A stretch of 64,000 nucleotides of DNA from Paucibacter_B soli (GTDB taxonomy: Bacteria > Pseudomonadota > Gammaproteobacteria > Burkholderiales > Burkholderiaceae_C). The translations under genes and the position numbers were made by a program. Positions 17,404 to 26,173 of this stretch are shown piece by piece; the stretch's first letter is position 1; the number at the start of each line of letters is the position of its first letter. Location of the stretch: contig NZ_JBBHJW010000001.1 of NCBI RefSeq assembly GCF_037482845.1, positions 372,001-436,000 of the forward strand, in the 5' to 3' direction. A model generated the notes under the pieces. It saw only the letters and a list, made by a program, of their open reading frames with translations. It was not told the DNA's origin and did no database searches.

Positions 17404-17790
17404 TCAAACGTCGAGCCTGAAACCCAGCTCGATCTCGGATGCGGGCTTGCCGCCCACGCCCCAGTTGTCGAGCGGCGGTTCGTGCAGCACGATGGTGATG
17501 TCGCTGGGCTGAATGCCCAGGGCGCCGAAGCGCTGCGCGATCTCGGCATAGAGCCGGCGCTTGGCGTCCAGCGAGCGCCCGGGGAAGATCTGGATTTCCA
17601 CCAGCGTGTAGTTCGCGGTCTTGCTGGGCGGCACCGGGAAATGCTCGGGCTTGTGCTCGATATAGCGAATCTGCTTGTCGTCTTCGGGCACCTTCAGCGC
17701 CAGCTGCTGCGCCTGGTGGACGGCCTCGATGAGTGCCGCAACTTGCTCGCTCGTACGCGGACGGCAGACCTCGATTTTTGCGATGGGCAT
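17404..17790 (-). CDS. Tautomerase-superfamily protein (4-oxalocrotonate tautomerase-like)
   Basis: A 128-residue protein starting MPIAKIEVCRPRTSEQV, so that Met removal exposes Pro1, the catalytic base of this superfamily. The later IQIFPGRSLDAKRRLYAEIAQRFG and ITIVLHEPPLDNWG repeat the beta-alpha-beta pattern with the usual NWG end. A longer in-frame start would hide Pro1, which decides for 17790. The substrate is unknown; relatives act on enol/keto acids or dehalogenate. It lies just upstream of the S9 peptidase gene, and is divergent from the TolA/TonB-like gene across 67 bp. Confidence 0.85.
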   Translation of the reverse strand: MPIAKIEVCRPRTSEQVAALIEAVHQAQQLALKVPEDDKQIRYIEHKPEHFPVPPSKTANYTLVEIQIFPGRSLDAKRRLYAEIAQRFGALGIQPSDITIVLHEPPLDNWGVGGKPASEIELGFRLDV

Positions 17791-17857
17791 GGGCTGGCTT
17801 GGGCTGGTCAGTGAGGGACGTGATGGTATTGGATCAGGCAGACGACAATGCGCCCCG

Positions 17858-19378
17858 ATGCGGTTCACAGAGTTCTTCCAGGTGCTTGCGCCAGCTCATG
17901 CGCGCGGCGGCAGCATGGCCGCGGCGCGCTGGCGCGCGCAGCGCGCCCTGCTCGTCTCGCTGCTGGTGCATGGCCTGCTGCTGAGCCTGACCCTGGGCGG
18001 CCAGGGCCTGGGGCTGCCGGGCCTGGGCCTGCCCTGGCAGGAGAGGCGCGCCGAGGTGCCCGAGCTGAGCGTGCGGCTGGCCCCCGCCCCAGCACCTGCA
18101 GCTGCGATCGAAGCGCCGCCGCCACCTGCGCTACCCGAGTCGCCCATGTTGCCGCCGGCCGCGATTGCCGCCGCGCCCGGGCTGGCACAGGCAGCGACCG
18201 AGGCGCCGCCGCCGGCCACGGCGGAGCTCAGCGCACCAACCCTGAGCGCCGATCCGTCCGTCGAACTCGACCCCGCGATCGCGCCGGGTCCGGCGCTGAT
18301 CGCGATGCCGCGTGCTGACGCCGCCAGGTGGAACGTCGCGCTTGCGCCGCTGGCGGCATCCGTACCGGCGCCGGCTGCGGCGGCCAGTGCAGCGAGCCCA
18401 CCGGTCAGGCCCGCGCCGCCGACGCTGCCGCCACGCGAGGCGGCCGAGACCATGCAGGCGCGCATGGACCTGCGCGCCTGGGAACGCGCGCTGGAGCGCG
18501 CGGAGCTCGACCGCGCCAGGCAGGAGGCGCGCCGGCAGGCCGAGCAGCAGCTACAGGAGCAGTTGGCGCGGCAGGAGGCGGCCCGCGTCGAAGCCGCGCG
18601 CCTGGAGGCCGAACGCCAGGAGGCCTTGAAGCAGGTCGCCGCCAGGCTGGAGGCGCAGCGCCAGGAGGCTCAGCGGCAAGAGGCCGCCCGCGCCGAGGCC
18701 GCGCGCCTGGAAGCGCAACGTCAGGAGGCCAGCAGGCAGGCGGCGGCGCGCGAGGAAGCGGCCGCAAGGCAGGAAGCGGCCCGGCAGGAGGCGGCGCGGG
18801 CCGATGCGGCGCGCCAGGAAGCCGAGCGCCTGGAGGCTGCGCGGCAAGCCGCGGCACGCCAAGAGGCGGCGCGGCTGGAAGCGGCACGCCAGGAGGCGGC
18901 CAGCGCCGAGGCCGCCAAGCTGGCCGCGGCACAGGCCGAAATCGACAAGCGCGAGGCCAGGCTGCGGGCCATCGGTCGCCAGCTCAACGAGGAGGCGGAG
19001 CGGCGCGATGCGGCACAGCACAGCAGCGCACGCCGCGGCCGCCTGTTCGGGCGCAGCGACGCGAACGCCGAGATGCTGCTGTACGCCGAGGCCTGGGCGC
19101 GCAAGATCCAGCTCAACCAGACCTTCGAACTGGTGCGCGAAGCGGTGAAGCAAGCCCACGGCGACCCGCTGGTGACGGTGGCGATACGCTGCGACGGCTC
19201 GGTCGAATCGGTGAGCTTCGTGCGCTCCAGCGGCGTGCCGGCCATCGACGATGCGATCCGCCGCGTGGTGCAGAGCCAGGCCAACTACCCGGCATTCCAG
19301 CCCGCGCTGGCGCGCGAATACGACGTCGTCGAGATCCGTCGCAGCTGGCACTTCGACATGGCGATCCGGCTGTATTGA
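17858..19378 (+). CDS. TolA/TonB-like energy-coupling protein with a long Ala/Glu/Arg coiled coil
   Basis: A 506-residue protein. One N-terminal membrane helix (ALLVSLLVHGLLLSLTL) is followed by a Pro/Ala-rich stretch (residues about 65-190), a long coiled coil of RQEAARxEA-type repeats (about 205-370) and a C-terminal TonB_C/TolA-like domain (about 405-506) with VTVAIRCDGSVESVSFVRSSG and AIRRVVQSQANYPAFQP. The layout (inner-membrane anchor, periplasmic rod, C-terminal partner-binding domain) matches TolA more than classic TonB. I use the ATG at 17858; one at 17915 is also possible. There is no exbB/exbD or tolQ/tolR nearby, so its motor is encoded elsewhere or it acts alone. Confidence 0.78.
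   Translation: MRFTEFFQVLAPAHARGGSMAAARWRAQRALLVSLLVHGLLLSLTLGGQGLGLPGLGLPWQERRAEVPELSVRLAPAPAPAAAIEAPPPPALPESPMLPPAAIAAAPGLAQAATEAPPPATAELSAPTLSADPSVELDPAIAPGPALIAMPRADAARWNVALAPLAASVPAPAAAASAASPPVRPAPPTLPPREAAETMQARMDLRAWERALERAELDRARQEARRQAEQQLQEQLARQEAARVEAARLEAERQEALKQVAARLEAQRQEAQRQEAARAEAARLEAQRQEASRQAAAREEAAARQEAARQEAARADAARQEAERLEAARQAAARQEAARLEAARQEAASAEAAKLAAAQAEIDKREARLRAIGRQLNEEAERRDAAQHSSARRGRLFGRSDANAEMLLYAEAWARKIQLNQTFELVREAVKQAHGDPLVTVAIRCDGSVESVSFVRSSGVPAIDDAIRRVVQSQANYPAFQPALAREYDVVEIRRSWHFDMAIRLY
18511..18950 (+). repeat. Degenerate tandem codon repeat for the coiled-coil rod
   Basis: About 440 bp of irregular tandem units encoding RQEAAR, AEAARLEA and ERQEALKQ variants, rich in CAGGAGGC and GCGCGCCTGGAG. 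Units of 15-36 bp differ slightly, so it is a slippage- and recombination-prone stretch and assembly length may be unreliable. Confidence 0.75.
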
Positions 19379-19440
19379 GGCGATCGGAGGCTGTCGCAAT
19401 CCTGCCGCTTAAACTAGCCCGCCCCAACCGCACACAGGCC

Positions 19441-20487
19441 ATGAAAAGCAGCGCACGCAAGAATGCAACAAGCAGCACGGGCAAGCCGGGCGGCAAGGTA
19501 ACCCTGGGCATGGTGGCCGAGGCCTGCGGCGTCTCACCCAGCACGGTGTCACGCATCCTCAACGGCACGGCGGTAGTGAGCCAGGAAAAACGCGAGGCCG
19601 TCGATCGAGCGATTGCCGAGCTGGGCTTCATCCCCAATCCGATCGCGCGTGGTCTGGCCGGTGGACGCACCCTGAGCGTGGGCGTGGTGACGCAGGCGAT
19701 TGACAGCCCCTTCTACGGCGTGGCCCTGCGCGGCATCGAGGAGGAGCTCAGCCCGGCCGGCTACAGCCCGCTGTTCGTCAGCGGCCACTGGAGCGCGCAG
19801 GAGGAGCAGCGCTGCATCGATGTGCTGCGTTCGCGCCGCGTGGACGGCATCATCGTGCTGACCGGCCGCCTCAGCGACGAGGCGCTGCGCAAGCTCGCCA
19901 AGGAGCTGCCGGTGGTGGTGAGCGGCCGCAGCCTCAAGGCCAGCGGCCTCTATGCGCTGAGCTTCAACGACTTCGAGGGCGCGCGCCTGGCCACCCAACA
20001 TCTGCTCGGCCAGGGCCATCGCCGGATCGCCTTCATCGCCGGCGACCCCGTGCATCCGGACGCCCAGGAGCGCCTGCGCGGCTACCGCGCCGCGCTGGAG
20101 GCCGCCGGCGTGCCCTACAAGCCCGGCCTGGTGCTGCCCGGCAAGTTCCACGAGGAAAGCGGCCTGCTGGCGGTGGAGCGGCTGATCGACAGCCGCGAAC
20201 CCTTCACGGCCATCTTCGCCGCCAACGACCAGATGGCCTTCGGCGCTGCCCTGGCCCTGCACCGGCGCGGCCTGCGCGTGCCGGAGGATGTGTCGCTGGT
20301 GGGCTTCGACGACCTGGCCGGCGCCGCCCATTCGCTGCCGCCGCTCACCACCATCCACCAGGCCGCCCATGAGCTGGGCCGGCTGGCGGCGCAATCGCTG
20401 CTGCAGTTGCTGGCAGGCCAGAAGCCCACCGGCAAGCTGCCCGAACCGCGCCTGATCGTGCGCTCGTCCACAAGGCCCTTGGCTTAG
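19441..20487 (+). CDS. LacI-family transcriptional regulator of the beta-glucan locus
   Basis: A 348-residue regulator. Residues about 20-45 form the LacI helix-turn-helix (VTLGMVAEACGVSPSTVSRI) with the hinge GFIPNPIARGLAGG; the rest is a periplasmic-binding-protein-like sensor (SVGVVTQAIDSPFYG, AIFAANDQMAFGAALALHR, DVSLVGFDDLAGA). It lies 106 bp upstream of the ABC operon, with a palindromic TGAAAGCGCTTTCA operator just downstream of it. Operators of this AGCGCT-centred type are typical for LacI proteins, so it is the likely repressor of all four sites in the locus; the inducer is probably glucose or a short beta-glucoside. I see no operator before its own start, so autoregulation is not evident. 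Confidence 0.9.
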   Translation: MKSSARKNATSSTGKPGGKVTLGMVAEACGVSPSTVSRILNGTAVVSQEKREAVDRAIAELGFIPNPIARGLAGGRTLSVGVVTQAIDSPFYGVALRGIEEELSPAGYSPLFVSGHWSAQEEQRCIDVLRSRRVDGIIVLTGRLSDEALRKLAKELPVVVSGRSLKASGLYALSFNDFEGARLATQHLLGQGHRRIAFIAGDPVHPDAQERLRGYRAALEAAGVPYKPGLVLPGKFHEESGLLAVERLIDSREPFTAIFAANDQMAFGAALALHRRGLRVPEDVSLVGFDDLAGAAHSLPPLTTIHQAAHELGRLAAQSLLQLLAGQKPTGKLPEPRLIVRSSTRPLA

Positions 20488-20508
20488 GGCCCCGGCAATT
20501 ACCCGCGA

Positions 20509-20538
20509 TTGACATCGCGGCCGCGTGCCGCGTATCAT
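20509..20538 (+). promoter_or_regulatory. Sigma-70-type promoter of the ABC transporter operon
   Basis: A perfect -35 box TTGACA (20509-20514) and a -10 box TATCAT (20533-20538) are separated by 18 bases. The operator begins on the last base of the -10 box, so repressor binding should block open-complex formation. Confidence 0.75.
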
Positions 20539-20551
20539 GAAAGCGCTTTCA
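20538..20551. promoter_or_regulatory. LacI-type operator 1 (ABC operon)
   Basis: Perfect 14-bp palindrome TGAAAGCGCTTTCA overlapping the -10 end of the promoter, 42 bp before the start of the substrate-binding protein gene. The same sequence recurs at 26121 and 35238, and with one change at 35125. Confidence 0.88.
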
Positions 20552-20593
20552 TATACATCACATGGCGCCGGCAGGCGCGGCGGAGACATCGGC

Positions 20594-21850
20594 ATGCGGC
20601 TTGCGGCCCGGACCTTGGTTGGCATCTGTACGAGCGTGGGGCTGCTGGCCGCGCCGGCCGCGGCCCAGCAGAGCATCACCGTGGCCGCCTTCCCGGCCGT
20701 GGACGAGATCGTGCGCGCCGCCCTGCCGGCCTGGCAGCAGCTGCATCCGACGGTGGCGGTGAAGGTGGTGAGCCGCGAACTCAACGACCACCACACCGCC
20801 ATGACCACGGCGCTCTCCACCGCGGTCTACCTGCCCGATGTGATGGCGCTGGAGGTGGGCTATCTGGGCCGCTTTGCCCAGGGCGCCGGGCTGGAAGACC
20901 TGGCGCGCCCGTCTTATGAGCTGCGCCGCTACCAGTCGCGCTTCGTGGCCTATGCCTTCGAGCAGGCCAGCACGCCCGCCGGCGCGGTGCTGGCCGTGCC
21001 CACCGACATCGGCCCCGGCACCCTGCTCTACCGCCACGACCTGCTCGCCAAGGCCGGCCTCGGCGAGGCCGACCTGACCGGCAGCTGGGATGGCTATGTG
21101 GCCGCCGGCGTGAAGATCAAGGCCGCCACCGGCGCCTACCTGCTGGCCCATGCGCGCGACATGAAGGACATCCTGATACGCACCGGCATCCGGCCCGGCG
21201 AGGGCATGTATTTCGACAAGGACTCGCGCCCGCTGGTGACCACGCCGCGCTTCGTGCGCGCCTTCGAGCTGGCGCGTGCGGTGCGCCAGCAAAAGCTCGA
21301 CGCGCGCGTGACCGCCTGGTCCTCCGACTGGAGCGAGGGCTTCAAACGCGGCGGCATCGCCACGCAGATGTCGGGGGCCTGGCTGGCAGGGCATCTGAAC
21401 AACTGGCTGGCGCCCAGCACGCGCGGCCTGTGGCGCGCCGCGCAACTGCCCGAGGGCGCCTTCGCGGCCTATGGCGGCACCTTCTTCGCGATCCCGCGCC
21501 TGGCCGATGCGGCCAACAAACCGCTGGCCTGGCAGTTCATCCAGCTGATGACGTTGGACCGCGCGCGCCAGCTGGCGGCCTTCAAGTCGCAGGACGCCTT
21601 TCCGGCCCTGCTGGAGAGCTATGACGACGCCTTCTTCGACGAGCCCCTGGCCTTCCTGGGCGGCCAGCGCGCACGGCGCGACTGGCGCAGCGCGGCGGCG
21701 CAAATCCGCGCGGTGCAGGTGCACAAGCAGGACGCATTTGCGCGCGAGGTGATCGATACCGAGCTCGACAAGGTGCTGGAGCGCGGCAAGGCCATCGATC
21801 GCGCCCTGGCCGACGCCCAACGCCTGCTGCAGCAACGCGCGCTGCGCTGA
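20594..21850 (+). CDS. Sugar ABC transporter substrate-binding protein (first copy)
   Basis: A 418-residue family-1 extracellular solute-binding protein. The Sec signal peptide ends near LLAAPAAAQQ; the body shows ITVAAFPAVDEIVRAALPAW, DVMALEVGYLGRFAQ, VPTDIGPGTLLYR and SGAWLAGHLNN, typical of binding proteins for oligosaccharides. I chose the start at 20594 because it begins the signal peptide. It is first in an operon with two permeases, GH1 and ATPase, under operator 1. Context predicts a beta-glucoside or short beta-glucan ligand. It is clearly paralogous to the second binding protein at 32421-33671, which shares long identical blocks. Confidence 0.9.
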   Translation: MRLAARTLVGICTSVGLLAAPAAAQQSITVAAFPAVDEIVRAALPAWQQLHPTVAVKVVSRELNDHHTAMTTALSTAVYLPDVMALEVGYLGRFAQGAGLEDLARPSYELRRYQSRFVAYAFEQASTPAGAVLAVPTDIGPGTLLYRHDLLAKAGLGEADLTGSWDGYVAAGVKIKAATGAYLLAHARDMKDILIRTGIRPGEGMYFDKDSRPLVTTPRFVRAFELARAVRQQKLDARVTAWSSDWSEGFKRGGIATQMSGAWLAGHLNNWLAPSTRGLWRAAQLPEGAFAAYGGTFFAIPRLADAANKPLAWQFIQLMTLDRARQLAAFKSQDAFPALLESYDDAFFDEPLAFLGGQRARRDWRSAAAQIRAVQVHKQDAFAREVIDTELDKVLERGKAIDRALADAQRLLQQRALR

Positions 21851-21862
21851 GACAACAAGACC

Positions 21863-22783
21863 ATGAAGCCACTCCGCCTCTCCCCGCGCTGGGCGCCCTA
21901 TGCCCTGCTGGCACCCTTTCTGCTGCTGTTCCTGGTGTTCGGCCTGTTCCCGTTGGCCTTCTCGCTCTACCTCTCGTTCCAGAGCTGGGAGCCCACCAGC
22001 GGCCTGGCAGCGATGCACTACGTCGGCCTGGACAACTTCGCCTTCGCGCTGCGGGACGAATGGTTCTGGAAGTCGCTCGCCAACACCGGCTGGCTGGCGC
22101 TGGCCTCCGGCCTGCCCCAGCATCTGCTGGCGATCCCGCTGGCGAGCTTTCTGCACCTGGGTTTCAAGCGCTGGCGCAATGCCGTGGTGGGCGCCTACTT
22201 CCTGCCCTACATCACCTCCTCGGTGGCCATCGCCATCCTGTTCAGCTCGCTGTTCTCGACCGACTACGGCCTCATCAATCTGCTGTTGGCGCTGCTGCGC
22301 GAAGTGCCGCTGCTGGGTGCCCTGCTGCCGGCACAGGCGGTGGACTGGCTCAACGACCCCGACGCTCTCAAGCCCGCCATCTCGATGATCGTGTTCTGGC
22401 GCTATGTGGGCTTCAACGTGGTGCTCTATCTCGCCGCCCTGCAGACCATACCGCCCGACCTCTACGAGGCCGCCACCATGGACGGCGCCGGCCGCCTGCA
22501 GCAGTTCTTCCACATCACCCTACCCAGCATCCGGCCGATGATCTTCTTCGGCGTCACGCTGAGCGTGATCGGCGGCCTGCAGCTGTTCGAGGAGCCCTTC
22601 ATCCTCACCGGCGGCAAGGGCGGCTCCGACCAGGCCGGCATGACGGCCGCGGTCTATCTCTACCGCAACGCCTTCGACTTCAACGACTTCGGCGCCGCCA
22701 GCGCGATGTCCTGGTTGCTGTTCCTGGTGGTGGCCCTGCTCACCTGGTTGACCAACCGCGCCTTCCGCCCGCGCGCCAGCTAA
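21863..22783 (+). CDS. Sugar ABC transporter permease (MalF-type)
   Basis: A 306-residue inner-membrane protein with about six helices. The first follows MKPLRLSPRWAPYALLAPFL, and the cytoplasmic EAA loop reads YEAATMDGAGRLQQFFHITLP, the ATPase-contact motif of carbohydrate importers (CUT1). It follows the binding-protein gene by 12 bp and precedes the second permease by 7 bp, so it is one half of the heterodimeric channel. The loop between helices (residues about 135-165, VDWLNDPDALKP) is typical for the family. Confident as to family; ligand inferred from the locus. Confidence 0.92.
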   Translation: MKPLRLSPRWAPYALLAPFLLLFLVFGLFPLAFSLYLSFQSWEPTSGLAAMHYVGLDNFAFALRDEWFWKSLANTGWLALASGLPQHLLAIPLASFLHLGFKRWRNAVVGAYFLPYITSSVAIAILFSSLFSTDYGLINLLLALLREVPLLGALLPAQAVDWLNDPDALKPAISMIVFWRYVGFNVVLYLAALQTIPPDLYEAATMDGAGRLQQFFHITLPSIRPMIFFGVTLSVIGGLQLFEEPFILTGGKGGSDQAGMTAAVYLYRNAFDFNDFGAASAMSWLLFLVVALLTWLTNRAFRPRAS

Positions 22784-22790
22784 GCACGAG

Positions 22791-23621
22791 ATGCGACAAC
22801 AAGCCCAACACATGGCCCCCTGGGCCGCCTACTGTCTGGTCGGCCTCGGCACGCTCATCATGCTGGCGCCCTTCTACTTCATGTTCGTGTTCGCCACGCA
22901 TTCGCGCAGCGAGATCTTCAGCCTGCCCCCACCGATGTGGTTCGGCGACGACCTGGCGAACAACCTGGCCATCCTCACCAAGCGCCTGCCGTTCTGGCGC
23001 AATCTGGGCTGGAGCCTTTATGTAGGCATCGCCTCCACCCTGCTGACCCTGCTGTTCTGCTCGATGGGCGGCTACGCCTTCGCGATGTTCGAGTTCCGCT
23101 TCAAGAAGGCCTTGTTCGCCCTGGTGATGGGCACCATGCTGCTACCCAGCTTCATGAACATGATCCCCAGCTTCATGATCATGGACCTGCTGGGCTGGAT
23201 CGATCAGCCGCGTGCGCTCTACATCCCCGGCGCCGCCAGCGCCTTTGGCATCTTCCTGATGCGCCAGTTCGTCGGCAGCGCGATCCCGCGCGAGCTGGTG
23301 GAGGCGGCGCGCATGGACGGCTGCAGCGAGCTGGGCATCTATGTGCGCATCGTGCTGCCCCTGCTCAAGCCGGCGCTGGGCACGCTAGGTCTGATCACCT
23401 TCATCGCTTCCTGGAACAACTTCATCGGCCCCCTGGTGGTGATGCGCTCGCCCGATATGTACACCCTGCCGCTGGCCCTGCGCAGCCTGCAGAGCCCGGT
23501 GGATACCGAATGGGGCGCGCTGATGGCGGGCTCGGCGATCGCCACGCTGCCACTCATCGTGCTGTTCGCGCTGTGCTCCAAACAACTCATCTCGGGCCTC
23601 ACCCTGGGCGCCGTCAAGTAA
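22791..23621 (+). CDS. Sugar ABC transporter permease (MalG-type)
   Basis: A 276-residue inner-membrane protein with six predicted helices, and an EAA loop VEAARMDGCSELGIYVRIVLP. It opens MRQQAQHMAPWAAYCLVGLG and ends in LISGLTLGAVK, where the final GLTxGAVK is the usual MalG-family tail. Its stop overlaps the next start by one base (TAATG), coupling it to the GH1 gene. With the preceding permease it forms the channel served by the binding protein(s) of this locus. Confidence 0.92.
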   Translation: MRQQAQHMAPWAAYCLVGLGTLIMLAPFYFMFVFATHSRSEIFSLPPPMWFGDDLANNLAILTKRLPFWRNLGWSLYVGIASTLLTLLFCSMGGYAFAMFEFRFKKALFALVMGTMLLPSFMNMIPSFMIMDLLGWIDQPRALYIPGAASAFGIFLMRQFVGSAIPRELVEAARMDGCSELGIYVRIVLPLLKPALGTLGLITFIASWNNFIGPLVVMRSPDMYTLPLALRSLQSPVDTEWGALMAGSAIATLPLIVLFALCSKQLISGLTLGAVK

Positions 23622-24964
23622 TGCAACACCTGCCAGATTCAACTTCTTCATCCTTCCCGCCCGGCTTCGTCTGGGGCGTGGCCACCAGCGCCTTCCAGAT
23701 CGAGGGCGCCGCCAGCGCCGATGGCAAGGGCCCCTCCATCTGGGACAGCTTCTGCCGCCAGAGCGGTGCGATCGCCGACGCCAGCAACGGCGACGTCGCC
23801 TGCGAGCATTACCAGCGCTGGGAGCAGGACCTCGACCTGATCGCCGGCCTGGGCGTGGACGCCTACCGCTTCTCCGTCTCCTGGCCGCGCGTACGCCCCA
23901 GCGGCAGCGGCGCCTGGAACGAGGCCGGCCTGGCCTTCTATGAGCGCCTGGTGGACGGCCTGCTGGCGCGCGGCATCAAGCCCTATCTCACGCTCAACCA
24001 CTGGGATCTGCCGCAGGCCCTGCAGGACAAAGGCGGCTGGGGCAGCCGCGAGACGGTGCAGCGCTTTGTCGAATACGCCTGCGGCATGGCCGCGCGCCTG
24101 GGCGACCGGGTGGTGTCTATCGCCACCCACAACGAGCCCTGGGTGGTGGCACAGCTGGGCCACGAAAGCGGCATCTTTGCGCCCGGCCTGAAGAGCCGCA
24201 AGCTGGCGGCCCAGGTCTCGCACCATCTGCTGCTGAGCCACGGCATGGCCTTGCAGGCCCTGCGCGCGCAGGGCTGCAAGGCCGAGCTGGGCCTGGTGCT
24301 CAATCTCTCGCCCATGCATGCCGCCAGCGACGCCGAGGCCGATCGCGCCAAGGCACGCCTCGAAGACGGCCGCCTGCTGCGCTGGTACATGGACCCGCTG
24401 TTCAAGGCCCGTTACCCCCAGGATGTGCTGGATGACCTGGGCGCGGATGCACCGGTGGTGCTGGCCGGCGACATGCAGGCCATCAACACCGCGATGGACT
24501 TCCTGGGCATCAACTACTACTCGCGCGCGGTGATCAGCGCCGCCGGCCCCTGGGACGTGCACAGCAGCGGCCGCGAGGTCACGGACATGGGCTGGGAGGT
24601 CTACCCCGAAGGCCTGACCGAACTGCTGCTGCGCCTGCACCGCGACTACCCGGTGCCGCCGCTGTACGTGACCGAGAACGGCGGTGCCTTCAAGGACGTG
24701 CTGAGCAGCGACGGCCGCGTGCACGACGAGGGCCGCAGCCGCTATATCGCCGCCCACATCACCGCCATGGCCGAGGCCATGCGCCAGGGCGTGCGCATGC
24801 GCGGCTATATGGTCTGGAGCCTGATGGACAACTTCGAGTGGGCCTCGGGCTACGAAAAGCGCTTCGGCATCGTGCACGTCGACTACGCGACGCAGCAGCG
24901 CACGCTCAAGGACAGCGCGCGCTGGTACCGCGATTTCCTGCAACAACAGCGTGCGGCGCGCTGA
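23621..24964 (+). CDS. GH1 beta-glucosidase (intracellular)
   Basis: A 447-residue (beta/alpha)8 barrel enzyme of glycoside hydrolase family 1. The family entry motif FVWGVATSAFQIEGA is at the N-terminus; the acid/base Glu172 lies in THNEPW and the nucleophile Glu352 in YVTENGG; LGINYY and WSLMDNFEWASGY complete the active site. There is no signal peptide, so it hydrolyses imported disaccharides or short oligosaccharides to glucose in the cytoplasm. Its ATG overlaps the permease stop, and it sits unusually between permease and ATPase genes, tying uptake to cleavage. The exact linkage preference (beta-1,3, 1,4 or 1,6) cannot be read from sequence. Confidence 0.94.
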   Translation: MQHLPDSTSSSFPPGFVWGVATSAFQIEGAASADGKGPSIWDSFCRQSGAIADASNGDVACEHYQRWEQDLDLIAGLGVDAYRFSVSWPRVRPSGSGAWNEAGLAFYERLVDGLLARGIKPYLTLNHWDLPQALQDKGGWGSRETVQRFVEYACGMAARLGDRVVSIATHNEPWVVAQLGHESGIFAPGLKSRKLAAQVSHHLLLSHGMALQALRAQGCKAELGLVLNLSPMHAASDAEADRAKARLEDGRLLRWYMDPLFKARYPQDVLDDLGADAPVVLAGDMQAINTAMDFLGINYYSRAVISAAGPWDVHSSGREVTDMGWEVYPEGLTELLLRLHRDYPVPPLYVTENGGAFKDVLSSDGRVHDEGRSRYIAAHITAMAEAMRQGVRMRGYMVWSLMDNFEWASGYEKRFGIVHVDYATQQRTLKDSARWYRDFLQQQRAAR

Positions 24965-24979
24965 TCAAGGGACAAGCAG

Positions 24980-26029
<1,050 letters not shown>

Positions 26030-26120
26030 AATGCACCGCGCCGCCCACTGTGGCGCGAATCACTCGCTAGGGTAAGTCTGGAGAAGGCACGCCGCCGAAC
26101 CAGCTAAATTTGAGAAAACG

Positions 26121-26134
26121 TGAAAGCGCTTTCA
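26121..26134. promoter_or_regulatory. LacI-type operator 2 (TonB-dependent receptor operon)
   Basis: Perfect TGAAAGCGCTTTCA palindrome, 39 bp before the receptor start and 91 bp after the ATPase stop. It shows that the receptor, flavoprotein and NHL genes start a separate transcript in the same regulon. I see no convincing -35/-10 pair around it. Confidence 0.87.
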
Positions 26135-26173
26135 GCAATTCACAAACTGACCGGAAACCCCGTAAGGAGACAT

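Noticed and set aside
22937..23620. N-terminal extension of the GH1 enzyme upstream of 23621
   Set aside because: It would overlap the whole second permease gene; the GH1 fold begins just after the ATG at 23621.
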